Origin: an uncultured Anaerobutyricum sp.
Lineage (GTDB): Bacteria > Bacillota > Clostridia > Lachnospirales > Lachnospiraceae
Length of the DNA stretch: 64,000 nt
NCBI RefSeq assembly: GCF_934307085.1
Contig: NZ_CAKRCF010000012.1
Span: 6,461 to 70,460, forward strand
Reading direction: 5' to 3'
Below are positions 6,929 to 14,960 of the stretch, in pieces. Under the pieces are notes generated by a model that saw only the letters and a program-made list of their open reading frames with translations, searched no databases and was not told the DNA's origin. The position numbers were made by a program, and so were the translations under genes. Position 1 is the stretch's first letter, and the number at the start of each line of letters is the position of its first letter.

Positions 6929-9346
6929 ATGATTAATGATTTGTTCCGCACTTATAAAAAAATTATATTACTGCTTCTTGTACTGCTTTGTTCAGTTGTT
7001 TTCTGGTTTTATGGTTGCCGGCGTCAACAACGTAGCCAGAGTGAAGTAGTAGAGTGGAATAAAAAGACGATTAAGGGGACGAATGGCTATTGCTATAAGT
7101 TTAAGACAAAGAACTGTGTGGGAACGGTTACTTTTGGAGCGGTTGGTTATGTTGCCAGAGATAAGGAGATGCCGGTTACTTTAAATATTTCTTCCATAAA
7201 AAAGGATTTTACTGGAGTAATGAAAATCACTCTTCCAGGAGAGAATGGAAGAGGAATTGCTTATCAGTCAGCTGTGAAGTGTAAGGAAGGTAAGCAGGAG
7301 AAGATTATTTTAAATGTTCCACAGCTTGGAAATCCATCCGCAATCTGTTTTGAAATCATGGATACTTTTGGTGTTACGGAGCTGTCTGAAGATGTTTCTT
7401 TTTCTGATGCGAAGAATCGGAACGGAGCATTTTCAGAACAGGCGGAGAATCTTATCTGTGTTTTGAGTGGACAGTCAAAGAAATTGTCTTATTTAAACAG
7501 TCTTAAAATAGAAGAAGAATCGGAAGAAGAGTCGGTGAAGGTGGTCTGCTATTCAAAAAATAGTTTTCCACAGACAGAAGAAGAGTTTCAGGGGTTAGAT
7601 GGAATGCTCATTGATTCTTTTGATACAAAAAGTTTGTCTGGAAAACAAAAAAGTGCTTTAAAAAGCTGGTTGAAGTCAGGCGGGAAATTACTGATTGCCG
7701 GAGGCGGCCAGCAGATAGATTCTTTTGAGGGGCTGGAAAAGACATTTGGAATTATACAGGAAGATGTCGGCGTTTCTGAACTTTATTTGGCAGATGCGGA
7801 TAATACAGTACAGAAATTACCGATTCTTATGAGTAATCTTCAGCTTTCACAAAAATATGAATGGGAAGCTTACGGAAATTTCGAACCGGAAATAGGTTAT
7901 ACCGCAGCAGTAGGGAGCGGAAAGATTTCAATCCTTCGTTTTAGTCTGACGAATTCTGCATTTTTACAATGGAGTGTGAGAGATAAAGCGGCAGGAGAGA
8001 TTCTTTCTCATTTTATGGGAAAAGATGAAGATACCGAAAGCAGTGATACGAGTCTTTGGTATGTAAAAAAAGCATTATATGCCTTTATGAAGTCACAGCT
8101 TCCGAATACGTTTTTTTATGGGGTATTTTTTATTTTCTATATTTTGCTAATGGTAACTATTGCATATTATTATTTGCGTAAAATTAAAAAAAGGGAATAC
8201 ATCTGGATTGTAGTTCCTGTACTTGCATTGGTTTTTACCGTTGGATTATTTATCCGTTCCAGAGGAATGAAAGGCTCTCGCGATAGCTATTTTTCCGCGC
8301 TGCGAGTGACGGACAGTGAGAAGGAGCAGGAAAATATTTATTTTCTCTATCAAAATGATGAGGGAGTAGAGGATAATGTGAATTTTCTTTCATCAATTAC
8401 TTCCGTCATACAGATGGATTATAATTACCGGACGATTGCAGGAAAAAATATAAAAACTTCCGGAGAAGATATTACGATTAATAATACACAAAAAGGCTTT
8501 GATGTTGCCTTTGAAGAGAGTGTGCCAGGAACTTCAAGAATTTTGAAATTGTCAGGCAATACAAAAAGCGTCTCGGAAAAGGAAGTATTTACGCAGGATA
8601 TTTTTACAACGTATACAAGTTTTTATGGCAATATCACAAATACTTCTTCGAATAATTTTTCCAGAGTTATTTTGATTCGGGGGAATCAGTATGCGATTCT
8701 TAAAAGTGTAAAAGCAGGGGAAAAGGCGTCTGTTTCTACAGATATGGTGAAGTGCTGGAATCATTTTGATGAAGAGAATTCTGCTTTTGGTACGGAAAAT
8801 GAAAATACAGTTACAGGAAATATTATGGAGTATCTCCGACAGACTTATATGAATACGCAAAAGTCAAAAGAAGAACTTTTAGTTGTTGGTATTACAAATG
8901 AGAATGACTTTAAGTTGTTTTCTGATGATAATGTTTTGAAAAATCATGTGACGGTGATGATTAATCATTTTGCGTTAGAAGAAGAAACCGGAAAGCGTAT
9001 TTTAAATATCAATATGTCCTGTCTGAAACAGGAAGGAGAAGGACTGGCCATAGAGGAAGATACGTTAGAGGAGAATAAGACAGAAGTCAGTTATGTCTTT
9101 GACAAAGCAGAAGAAATAGAAGCACTGACAAGAAACAAGGATAATTTCACAGGAAAGATATATGCGTATAATTACAGTACCGGACAAAGAGACAGGATTT
9201 TATCATCGACAGAATCTTATATAACAGGAGAAAGCCTGAACAATTACTTGTCAGGAGATGGAGAAATGCGGATTACTTATAAGATGGATGCGTCGGATGA
9301 GTATGGACCGGCACCGGTGCTGTCACTGATTTATAAGAAGCAGTAA
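6929..9346 (+). CDS. Large membrane-anchored protein of the ABC operon
   Basis: 805 residues. One membrane segment lies at the N terminus (about 12-29). A long extracytoplasmic region holds a segment (about 220-260) rich in DGMLIDSFDTKSLS and SGGKLLIAGGG, resembling the Rossmann-like, GATase-like fold seen in DUF4350/GldG-type proteins. Two further membrane segments lie at about 394-416 and 421-441, then a second external part of about 350 residues. I do not recognise a named family for the whole length. GldG-like proteins commonly accompany ABC ATPase/permease pairs such as the two genes that follow (12-base gap). A role in an ABC-linked envelope complex is inferred from position. Confidence 0.7.
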   Translation: MINDLFRTYKKIILLLLVLLCSVVFWFYGCRRQQRSQSEVVEWNKKTIKGTNGYCYKFKTKNCVGTVTFGAVGYVARDKEMPVTLNISSIKKDFTGVMKITLPGENGRGIAYQSAVKCKEGKQEKIILNVPQLGNPSAICFEIMDTFGVTELSEDVSFSDAKNRNGAFSEQAENLICVLSGQSKKLSYLNSLKIEEESEEESVKVVCYSKNSFPQTEEEFQGLDGMLIDSFDTKSLSGKQKSALKSWLKSGGKLLIAGGGQQIDSFEGLEKTFGIIQEDVGVSELYLADADNTVQKLPILMSNLQLSQKYEWEAYGNFEPEIGYTAAVGSGKISILRFSLTNSAFLQWSVRDKAAGEILSHFMGKDEDTESSDTSLWYVKKALYAFMKSQLPNTFFYGVFFIFYILLMVTIAYYYLRKIKKREYIWIVVPVLALVFTVGLFIRSRGMKGSRDSYFSALRVTDSEKEQENIYFLYQNDEGVEDNVNFLSSITSVIQMDYNYRTIAGKNIKTSGEDITINNTQKGFDVAFEESVPGTSRILKLSGNTKSVSEKEVFTQDIFTTYTSFYGNITNTSSNNFSRVILIRGNQYAILKSVKAGEKASVSTDMVKCWNHFDEENSAFGTENENTVTGNIMEYLRQTYMNTQKSKEELLVVGITNENDFKLFSDDNVLKNHVTVMINHFALEEETGKRILNINMSCLKQEGEGLAIEEDTLEENKTEVSYVFDKAEEIEALTRNKDNFTGKIYAYNYSTGQRDRILSSTESYITGESLNNYLSGDGEMRITYKMDASDEYGPAPVLSLIYKKQ

Positions 9347-9358
9347 AGGGGGAGAAGA

Positions 9359-10264
9359 ATGCTGGATTTTCAAAATATTTCTATTCAGAGAAAAGGAAAA
9401 AAAGTATTAGATGATTTCAGTCTGAAAGCCCCGGATGGAGTGATACTCGCCTTACTGGGTGAGGATAAAGAGGGAAAGTCCACGCTGCTTAAGGCTGCTT
9501 CTGGTGGGGAAAAGCCGGAAACAGGAGACATTTATATGGACGGTATCTCTATTTATGAAAAAGGCGGAAATGCGTACTGTAATTTTGGCTATATGTCTAA
9601 AGAATATGGCTTTTACAGTCTGTTAAAGGTAGAAGAATATTACGAATTGTTCCTGGCACTGTATAAGGTGGGAGGACGATATCGGAGCCGGAGGATTGAG
9701 GAAGTTCTGGAACTTCTTGATATGAAAGAATATGAGGGAGCATTCATCGGTGAACTGCCGGCAGAAACCTTACCGTTTTTATATTTGGGAAAGGCCATTT
9801 TACAGGAACCAGAATGGCTGTTGATGGACGAACCGTTTGATAATATGAGTGTGACAGCAAGGAGAAAGATGATAGGAATTTTGCTCGCCCTCCATGAAAA
9901 AGGGACTTCCATCATTTTAAATACTCCGATGTATCCAGAAATGATGGGATTCATTACGGATGTTCTTGTTATGGAGTCTGGAAAGAATCTGACCTTTGGT
10001 CCGGTAGAAGAAGTGTACGCAGAGGCATTATGTAAAAGTCCTGTACGAATGCACATTTTAGCTCAGATGGAGAAGGCACTGGAAGTTTTGAAAGAGAATC
10101 CTCTTGTTGACCGGGTTACGGTAGATGGGGATGATGTGATTTTCCGGTTTAACGGAGGAGAAAAGGAGGAAGCAGAACTTCTTACCGACTTAGTTGCATC
10201 TGGTGCACTGATTCATAATTATATGCGGGACCAGGCGGACATAGAAGAAATTTTCCGGAGGTAG
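9359..10264 (+). CDS. ABC transporter ATP-binding protein, degenerate
   Basis: 301 residues. Walker A (GEDKEGKST) and Walker B (WLLMDEPFDN) are intact. The LSGGQ signature, expected about residue 140, is replaced by GELPAETLPFLYLGKAIL. The switch histidine after the last strand is absent, with ILNTPMYPE in place of the usual STH. A C-terminal extension of about 90 residues follows. Family knowledge says signature and switch His are needed for productive hydrolysis in a symmetric dimer, so this may work as a heterodimer partner or a regulatory ATPase. The permease gene follows after 5 bases. Confidence 0.85.
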   Translation: MLDFQNISIQRKGKKVLDDFSLKAPDGVILALLGEDKEGKSTLLKAASGGEKPETGDIYMDGISIYEKGGNAYCNFGYMSKEYGFYSLLKVEEYYELFLALYKVGGRYRSRRIEEVLELLDMKEYEGAFIGELPAETLPFLYLGKAILQEPEWLLMDEPFDNMSVTARRKMIGILLALHEKGTSIILNTPMYPEMMGFITDVLVMESGKNLTFGPVEEVYAEALCKSPVRMHILAQMEKALEVLKENPLVDRVTVDGDDVIFRFNGGEKEEAELLTDLVASGALIHNYMRDQADIEEIFRR

Positions 10265-10269
10265 TAGTT

Positions 10270-11145
10270 ATGTGGAATCCCTTTTTAAAAGTAGAATGGC
10301 TGAAAGAAGGAAGAAATATACGGCTTCCCATGATGCTCATTTTTTATAATGCGATACTGGCATTTATCACAATTTTATTTATGTTTTTTAATGCAGAGTC
10401 CTTTCAGGAAGGCTATTCATACGATACTTCTGCATATCTGTATCAGTTTTTAATTATAAGCACGATTCAGATTGGAATGATATTTGTACTCATGCCTTTT
10501 TCGGTATGGGGATTTTATTCAACAGACAGAGAAAAACATATGTTAGAAGAATTTGCAATGATTCCAGGTTCTTCTAAGCAATTTATTATTGCCAGAGTTT
10601 CGGTGATTATTGCCGTATATATGATGTTATTTATATCTAGCCTTCCTATCATTTCCCTGTCTTGTATATACAGCGGCCTGCCGTGGAGAAAGATTATCCG
10701 TCTTGGGATTATGCTGTTTATCTGTACATTCTGGAGCGCTTCCGTTTCCATTTTTTCCTTTAGTTATTGTAAAAAAGGAATCTGGGCATTTGCACAAAAT
10801 ACAGTCATTGAGGCAGTGTTCATTCTGGGAACGATTTTAGGAACAGAAATTATGCGAACGATATCTATTTCTGTATCAGGAATGGATAATCTGGCACCAA
10901 TCACGACAAGTCTGTGCCTGCTCTTAAGCCTGATAAATCCGCTGGCAGCATATATGGGATATTACGGGAATATTACGGGAGATAGCGGCCTGATGAATCT
11001 TTATTGCGGGCGAATCGGCATCGACAGTTCAACCCAGGCTTTCTCGTTCCTTTTTTATAAGGCAGCGAGTATTATGTGCATTCTTATGGGAATTGCCTTT
11101 TTGGCTCTGGCAGTCTGGCAGATGGAAAAGCAGGCAAGAGAGTAG
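10270..11145 (+). CDS. ABC-2-type permease
   Basis: 291 residues with about six hydrophobic segments (approximately 20-40, 60-82, 110-135, 140-160, 165-190 and 260-282). This is the topology of ABC-2 permeases such as GldF or the NatB-like exporters. Starts at ATG with a GGAGG site. It ends the operon with the degenerate ATPase and the 805-residue protein. The substrate is unknown. Clusters of this kind under VanRS-like control often export or extract lipids or peptides at the envelope, but nothing in the sequence decides this. Confidence 0.78.
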   Translation: MWNPFLKVEWLKEGRNIRLPMMLIFYNAILAFITILFMFFNAESFQEGYSYDTSAYLYQFLIISTIQIGMIFVLMPFSVWGFYSTDREKHMLEEFAMIPGSSKQFIIARVSVIIAVYMMLFISSLPIISLSCIYSGLPWRKIIRLGIMLFICTFWSASVSIFSFSYCKKGIWAFAQNTVIEAVFILGTILGTEIMRTISISVSGMDNLAPITTSLCLLLSLINPLAAYMGYYGNITGDSGLMNLYCGRIGIDSSTQAFSFLFYKAASIMCILMGIAFLALAVWQMEKQARE

Positions 11146-11292
11146 TCAGACAGATAAAAATGCAGGTATAAGAGTAGCCGCCAGCCAATAATTATTTTTA
11201 AATTATTATGAAAAATAAAGAAAAATAGTCCGAATTTTTTTGTAAAAAACAGAAAAAAGAATAAATGAGAGTAAAAACCTGCAAATTATGCG

Positions 11293-11321
11293 TATACAAA
11301 AAGATTTTCGTATGCTATAAT
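11293..11321 (+). promoter_or_regulatory. Promoter of threonine synthase gene
   Basis: A perfect TATAAT (11316-11321) lies 17 bases from TATACA (11293-11298), a 4/6 match to the -35 consensus. It lies 70 bases upstream of the chosen start. Confidence 0.6.
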
Positions 11322-11355
11322 GATGGCGTTTATTTGATTTAAAAACCGAAATGAC

Positions 11356-11370
11356 GTGCGCCAGGCGCAC
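11356..11370. promoter_or_regulatory. Perfect GC-rich palindrome in the thrC leader
   Basis: GTGCGCCAGGCGCAC is a perfect dyad of two 7-base halves about a central A. It is strikingly GC-rich against an AT-rich leader and sits only 10 bases before the GGGAGG ribosome site. It may be an operator or an RNA hairpin that limits ribosome access. No known riboswitch or T-box pattern surrounds it. Confidence 0.5.
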
Positions 11371-11391
11371 AACCGCACACGGGAGGTAGAC

Positions 11392-12882
11392 ATGGACTTA
11401 ATTTATAAAAGTACAAGAAATAATCAGGAAACAGTAACAGCTTCCGAAGCTATTTTAAAAGGGTTAGCCGGAGAAGGAGGACTTTTTGTTCCTTCCTATA
11501 TTCCAAAGCTGGATAAATCTTTAGAAGAACTTTCCAAGATGAGTTATCAGGAAGTTGCTTATGAAGTTATGAAGCTTTTCATGACTGATTTTACAGAAGA
11601 AGAGTTAAAACATTGTATTAACAGTGCTTACGATAAAAAGTTTGACACAGAGAATATTGCAGAATTAGTGAAGAAAGATGATGCATATTATCTGGAGCTG
11701 TTCCACGGAGCAACTATCGCATTTAAGGATATGGCACTTTCCATCTTGCCTTATTTAATGACAACAAGCGCAAAGAAGAATCAGGTAAAGAACGAAATCG
11801 TCATTCTTACAGCAACATCCGGAGATACTGGAAAGGCGGCATTAGCAGGATTTGCTGATGTACCAGGAACAAAGATCATCGTATTTTATCCAAAGCATGG
11901 TGTAAGCCCTATTCAGGAAAAACAGATGGTAACACAGCGTGGAGAGAATACATACGTTATCGGAATCGAAGGTAACTTCGATGATGCACAGACAGGAGTA
12001 AAGAAGATGTTCTCTGCCGCAGCACTCGCAGAAGAAATGAACGAAGCAGGATACCAGTTCTCCTCCGCAAACTCCATCAACATCGGACGTCTTGTTCCAC
12101 AGGTTGTTTACTATGTATACAGCTATGCGACATTATTAGCCCGCGGAGAAATCTCTGACGGAGAGCAGATTAACGTAGTTGTTCCAACAGGAAACTTCGG
12201 TAACATCTTAGCAGCATCCTACGCAAAACAGATGGGAGTACCAATCGCAAAGTTAATCTGTGCATCTAACGAGAATAAAGTACTCTTTGACTTCTTCACA
12301 ACAGGATGCTATGACAGAAACAGAGACTTTATCCTCACAACATCTCCATCAATGGACATTTTAATTTCCAGTAACTTAGAGCGTCTCATTTATCAGACTG
12401 CAGGAAGAGATGCCGAGAAGAACCGTGAGTTCATGAAAGAACTGAATACAAACGGTGTTTATACAATTACCGATGACATGAAAGAACAGATGAAAGACTT
12501 CTACGGAAACTATGCAACAGAAGAAGAGACAGCACAGACCATCAAAGAAGTTTACGACAGAGCAGATTACATCATTGATACCCACACAGCGGTAGCAGCA
12601 TCTGTTTACAAAAAATATGAAAAAGAAACAGGCGATACCAAAAAAACGGTTATCGCATCTACAGCAAGCCCATATAAATTTACAAGAAGCGTCATGAATG
12701 CAATTGATCCTTCTTATGACAGTAAGACAGATTTTGAACTCATCGACGAATTAGAGAAACTGTCTGGTGTCAAAGTACCACAGGCAATCGAAGATATCAG
12801 AAGTGCAGCAGTTCTTCATGATACTGTATGCGAAACAGAAGATATGTGCAAAGAAGTGAAAAAGATTCTGAACATTAAATAA
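11392..12882 (+). CDS. thrC: Threonine synthase
   Basis: 496 residues from ATG 11392, which has GGGAGGT at the right distance; the upstream GTG at 11356 lies inside the palindrome and has no site. This PLP enzyme converts O-phosphohomoserine to threonine. Lys112 in FHGATIAFKDM is the Schiff-base lysine, and SGDTGKAALAGFAD plus PTGNFGNILAASYAK bind the cofactor and substrate phosphate. The length matches the long (E. coli/yeast-type) subgroup rather than the short Bacillus type. It has its own promoter and a strong terminator, so it appears monocistronic. Confidence 0.95.
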   Translation: MDLIYKSTRNNQETVTASEAILKGLAGEGGLFVPSYIPKLDKSLEELSKMSYQEVAYEVMKLFMTDFTEEELKHCINSAYDKKFDTENIAELVKKDDAYYLELFHGATIAFKDMALSILPYLMTTSAKKNQVKNEIVILTATSGDTGKAALAGFADVPGTKIIVFYPKHGVSPIQEKQMVTQRGENTYVIGIEGNFDDAQTGVKKMFSAAALAEEMNEAGYQFSSANSINIGRLVPQVVYYVYSYATLLARGEISDGEQINVVVPTGNFGNILAASYAKQMGVPIAKLICASNENKVLFDFFTTGCYDRNRDFILTTSPSMDILISSNLERLIYQTAGRDAEKNREFMKELNTNGVYTITDDMKEQMKDFYGNYATEEETAQTIKEVYDRADYIIDTHTAVAASVYKKYEKETGDTKKTVIASTASPYKFTRSVMNAIDPSYDSKTDFELIDELEKLSGVKVPQAIEDIRSAAVLHDTVCETEDMCKEVKKILNIK

Positions 12883-12949
12883 TATTTGCCGCAGGCAAAG
12901 CAGATGATCCCAAAGAGTAGCGGTCGGATTGCCAGAAGAATTATTGAGA

Positions 12950-12995
12950 AGAACCACTGAGAAATTTACCCTAAATTTCTCAGTGGTTCTTTTTG
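12950..12995 (+). terminator. Rho-independent terminator after thrC
   Basis: A perfect 19-bp stem (12950-12968 with 12972-12990) with a 3-base loop is followed by a T run. A 10-bp outer pairing, gtcggattgc with gcaatccgac, further encloses it. The left side is clearly similar to sequence at 52233-52270 downstream of the hydratase gene, so the element is a repeated type. Confidence 0.9.
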
Positions 12996-13096
12996 CATGT
13001 TTTTGAGCAATCCGACAAAAATCCTTCTTTTTGAGAACCATATTTGTAGTTTCCTAATCTTTTCGTCAATTTCTTGTCAATTCCCATCACTTTTTG

Positions 13097-13125
13097 TTGA
13101 CAAAGCTTCCTTTTTGGTGTATTCT
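13097..13125 (+). promoter_or_regulatory. Promoter of the YbjQ-family gene
   Basis: TTGACA (13097-13102), a 17-base spacer and TATTCT (13120-13125) lie about 58 bases before the start codon. Confidence 0.7.
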
Positions 13126-13183
13126 ATTGATAACATGAGATTATAATAGGTTGAGTGTCGCTACTCGCAATGGAGGTGGAGCT

Positions 13184-13495
13184 ATGCTATTAGTTACTAC
13201 AGAAAGAATTGCAGGAAGAGAAATCGAGCCGTTAGGTATTGTAGAAGGTTCTTCTATCCAGACAGTTCATGCAGGTAAGGATATCATGAACAGTTTAAAA
13301 ACATTAGTAGGTGGAGAACTTACTTCATACACGGAGATGATGGAAAAAGCCAGAATGCTTGCAACAGATAAGATGGTAAGGAATGCAGAGCAGATGGGTG
13401 CAGATGCAGTTGTATGTGTGCGATATTCCTCCAGCGAAGTAATGCAGGGGGCTGCTGAAGTTCTAGTATACGGAACAGCAGTCAGACTGATTTGA
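13184..13495 (+). CDS. UPF0145 (YbjQ) family protein
   Basis: 103 residues from ATG 13184 with TGGAGGTGG upstream; this matches the usual family length, whereas the longer frame opening at 13151 has no site. It shows the family pattern: an N-terminal LLVTTERIAGREIEPLGIVEG strand pair, a central helical stretch with MEKARMLATDKMVRNAEQMGADAVVCVRY, and a closing YGTAVRL. Family members form ring-like oligomers and have no firmly established function. It stands alone with its own promoter and a short terminator. Confidence 0.88.
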   Translation: MLLVTTERIAGREIEPLGIVEGSSIQTVHAGKDIMNSLKTLVGGELTSYTEMMEKARMLATDKMVRNAEQMGADAVVCVRYSSSEVMQGAAEVLVYGTAVRLI

Positions 13496-13542
13496 CGGAT
13501 ATATAAGCGGATGGCAGTATAATGCTGTTCGCAGTCAGAGAA

Positions 13543-13566
13543 TTCTGCCGGGCAGGATTTTTTTTC
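13543..13566 (+). terminator. Short terminator-like hairpin
   Basis: A small GC hairpin (ttctg...cagga, with a ccggg loop) is followed by eight Ts. The stem is short, so the confidence is moderate. Confidence 0.5.
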
Positions 13567-13663
13567 TTTGTTAGTTTTTGCATTTGTTTTTGGTGTGAAA
13601 GTATCAGAAGAGAATCAGGAAACAGTCAGAAAGTTTAGTTATAATTAAAGTTGGGAGAACAGA

Positions 13664-14767
13664 ATGGAAGATATAAGAATAGTCTTTTCGAACATCATGG
13701 AGAAGCTTCTCAAGCAGGCACATAAGAATAAGAATGTGTTGGAATATAAGGAGATTAATGATGCATTTAAGAACATCGAGTTAACTCCAGAGAAGTTTGA
13801 GTGGATTCTTGATTATTTTGAAAAACAGGGCGTTGATGTTTTAAATACCAACGAAGAAGATGACGGTGATGATAATTTTATAGATGACGATACAGAAGAA
13901 GTAGAGATCATTGATGATGCTGATATTCTTGAAGGTGTCAGCTTAGAAGATCCGGTTCGTATGTATTTAAAAGAGATTGGTAATATTCCTCTGCTTACTG
14001 CAGAAGAAGAAGTATTCTTAGCACAGCGTATTGAGAAGGGCGATGAGCAGGCAAGAAAGCAGCTTATTGAGGCAAACCTTCGACTTGTTGTAAGTATTGC
14101 TAAGAAGTATGTAGGAAGAGGGATGTCTTTCCTTGATCTTATTCAGGAAGGTAACATGGGACTGATGAAGGCTGTTGAGAAGTTTGATTATAAAAAGGGG
14201 AATAAATTTAGTACCTACTCTACCTGGTGGATTCGTCAGGCGATTACAAGAGGTATCGCAGATACTGCTAAGACTATCCGTGTACCAGTACATATGGTAG
14301 AGACGATTAACAAGACTCTTCGTACTTCAAGAATGTTACTTCAGGAACTTGGAAGGGAACCTACCAATGAAGAGATTGCTAAGAAGATGAATATGCCAGT
14401 TGCAAAAATTGATGAGATTTTAAAGACTTCCAGAGATCCGGTATCCTTAGATACACCAATCGGTGAAGAAGAGGATAGCCAGTTAGGTGATTTCATTGAG
14501 GATGAGTCTCTTCTTTCTCCGGTAGATTCTGCATCTTTCTCCATGCTCAAGGAAGAGCTTGAAGAGGCGATGGCTTCCCTTACAGAGAGAGAACGTAATG
14601 TTATCAAGCTTCGTTTTGGTCTTGATGATGGTAAGACAAGAACTCTTGAGGAAGTTGGTAAGGAATTTAATGTAACAAGAGAGCGTATCAGACAGATTGA
14701 GGCGAAGGCTCTTAGAAAGCTTCGTCATCCAAGCAGAAGTAGAAAGCTTAAGGACTTCCTTGAGTAA
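13664..14767 (+). CDS. rpoD: Primary sigma factor RpoD/SigA
   Basis: 367 residues. Region 1.1 (about 1-60), an acidic linker ([18 protein letters not shown]), region 1.2 ([17 protein letters not shown]), region 2 with the -10-melting helix ([16 protein letters not shown]), region 3 and region 4.2 ([30 protein letters not shown]) are all visible. It directs housekeeping transcription, consistent with the many TTGACA/TATAAT promoters here. The usual dnaG partner is not adjacent; a 168-base intergenic with a TATAAT (13640-13645) precedes it instead. The start has a GGGAGA site. Confidence 0.96.
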   Translation: MEDIRIVFSNIMEKLLKQAHKNKNVLEYKEINDAFKNIELTPEKFEWILDYFEKQGVDVLNTNEEDDGDDNFIDDDTEEVEIIDDADILEGVSLEDPVRMYLKEIGNIPLLTAEEEVFLAQRIEKGDEQARKQLIEANLRLVVSIAKKYVGRGMSFLDLIQEGNMGLMKAVEKFDYKKGNKFSTYSTWWIRQAITRGIADTAKTIRVPVHMVETINKTLRTSRMLLQELGREPTNEEIAKKMNMPVAKIDEILKTSRDPVSLDTPIGEEEDSQLGDFIEDESLLSPVDSASFSMLKEELEEAMASLTERERNVIKLRFGLDDGKTRTLEEVGKEFNVTRERIRQIEAKALRKLRHPSRSRKLKDFLE

Positions 14768-14878
14768 TTTATTACAGATTTTATAAGTGAGTCACTGTAT
14801 ATTGGAAAAAGAAAGAGTCATAAGAAGAAATTTAATGTTCTCTGTGACTGGTGATTGAAAATTTCCTTATACTGCTTG

Positions 14879-14907
14879 TTGCCAAAAGATAAATAATTGA
14901 TTACAAT
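14879..14907 (+). promoter_or_regulatory. Promoter of nadE
   Basis: TTGCCA (14879-14884), a 17-base spacer and TACAAT (14902-14907). Transcription would begin at about 14914, inside the left arm of the hairpin that follows. Confidence 0.6.
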
Positions 14908-14950
14908 AATGGGAAGACTAAGATACTTAGGATTCCCATTTTATTTTTAT
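14908..14950 (+). terminator. Hairpin with tandem GA/GA, probable rpoD terminator
   Basis: AATGGGAA (14908-14915) pairs with TTCCCATT (14933-14940), and CTAAG with CTTAG. The two stems are separated by a symmetrical GA/GA internal pair and capped by a 3-base loop. A T-rich run (ttttatttttat) follows and then the nadE ribosome site. It looks like a terminator for upstream transcription that overlaps the nadE start point. Confidence 0.65.
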
Positions 14951-14960
14951 GGAGGTTTAT

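Noticed and set aside
6929-9346. Lipoprotein signal at the N terminus (YGC)
   Set aside because: The residues before the Cys do not fit a lipobox and the segment reads as a plain membrane anchor.
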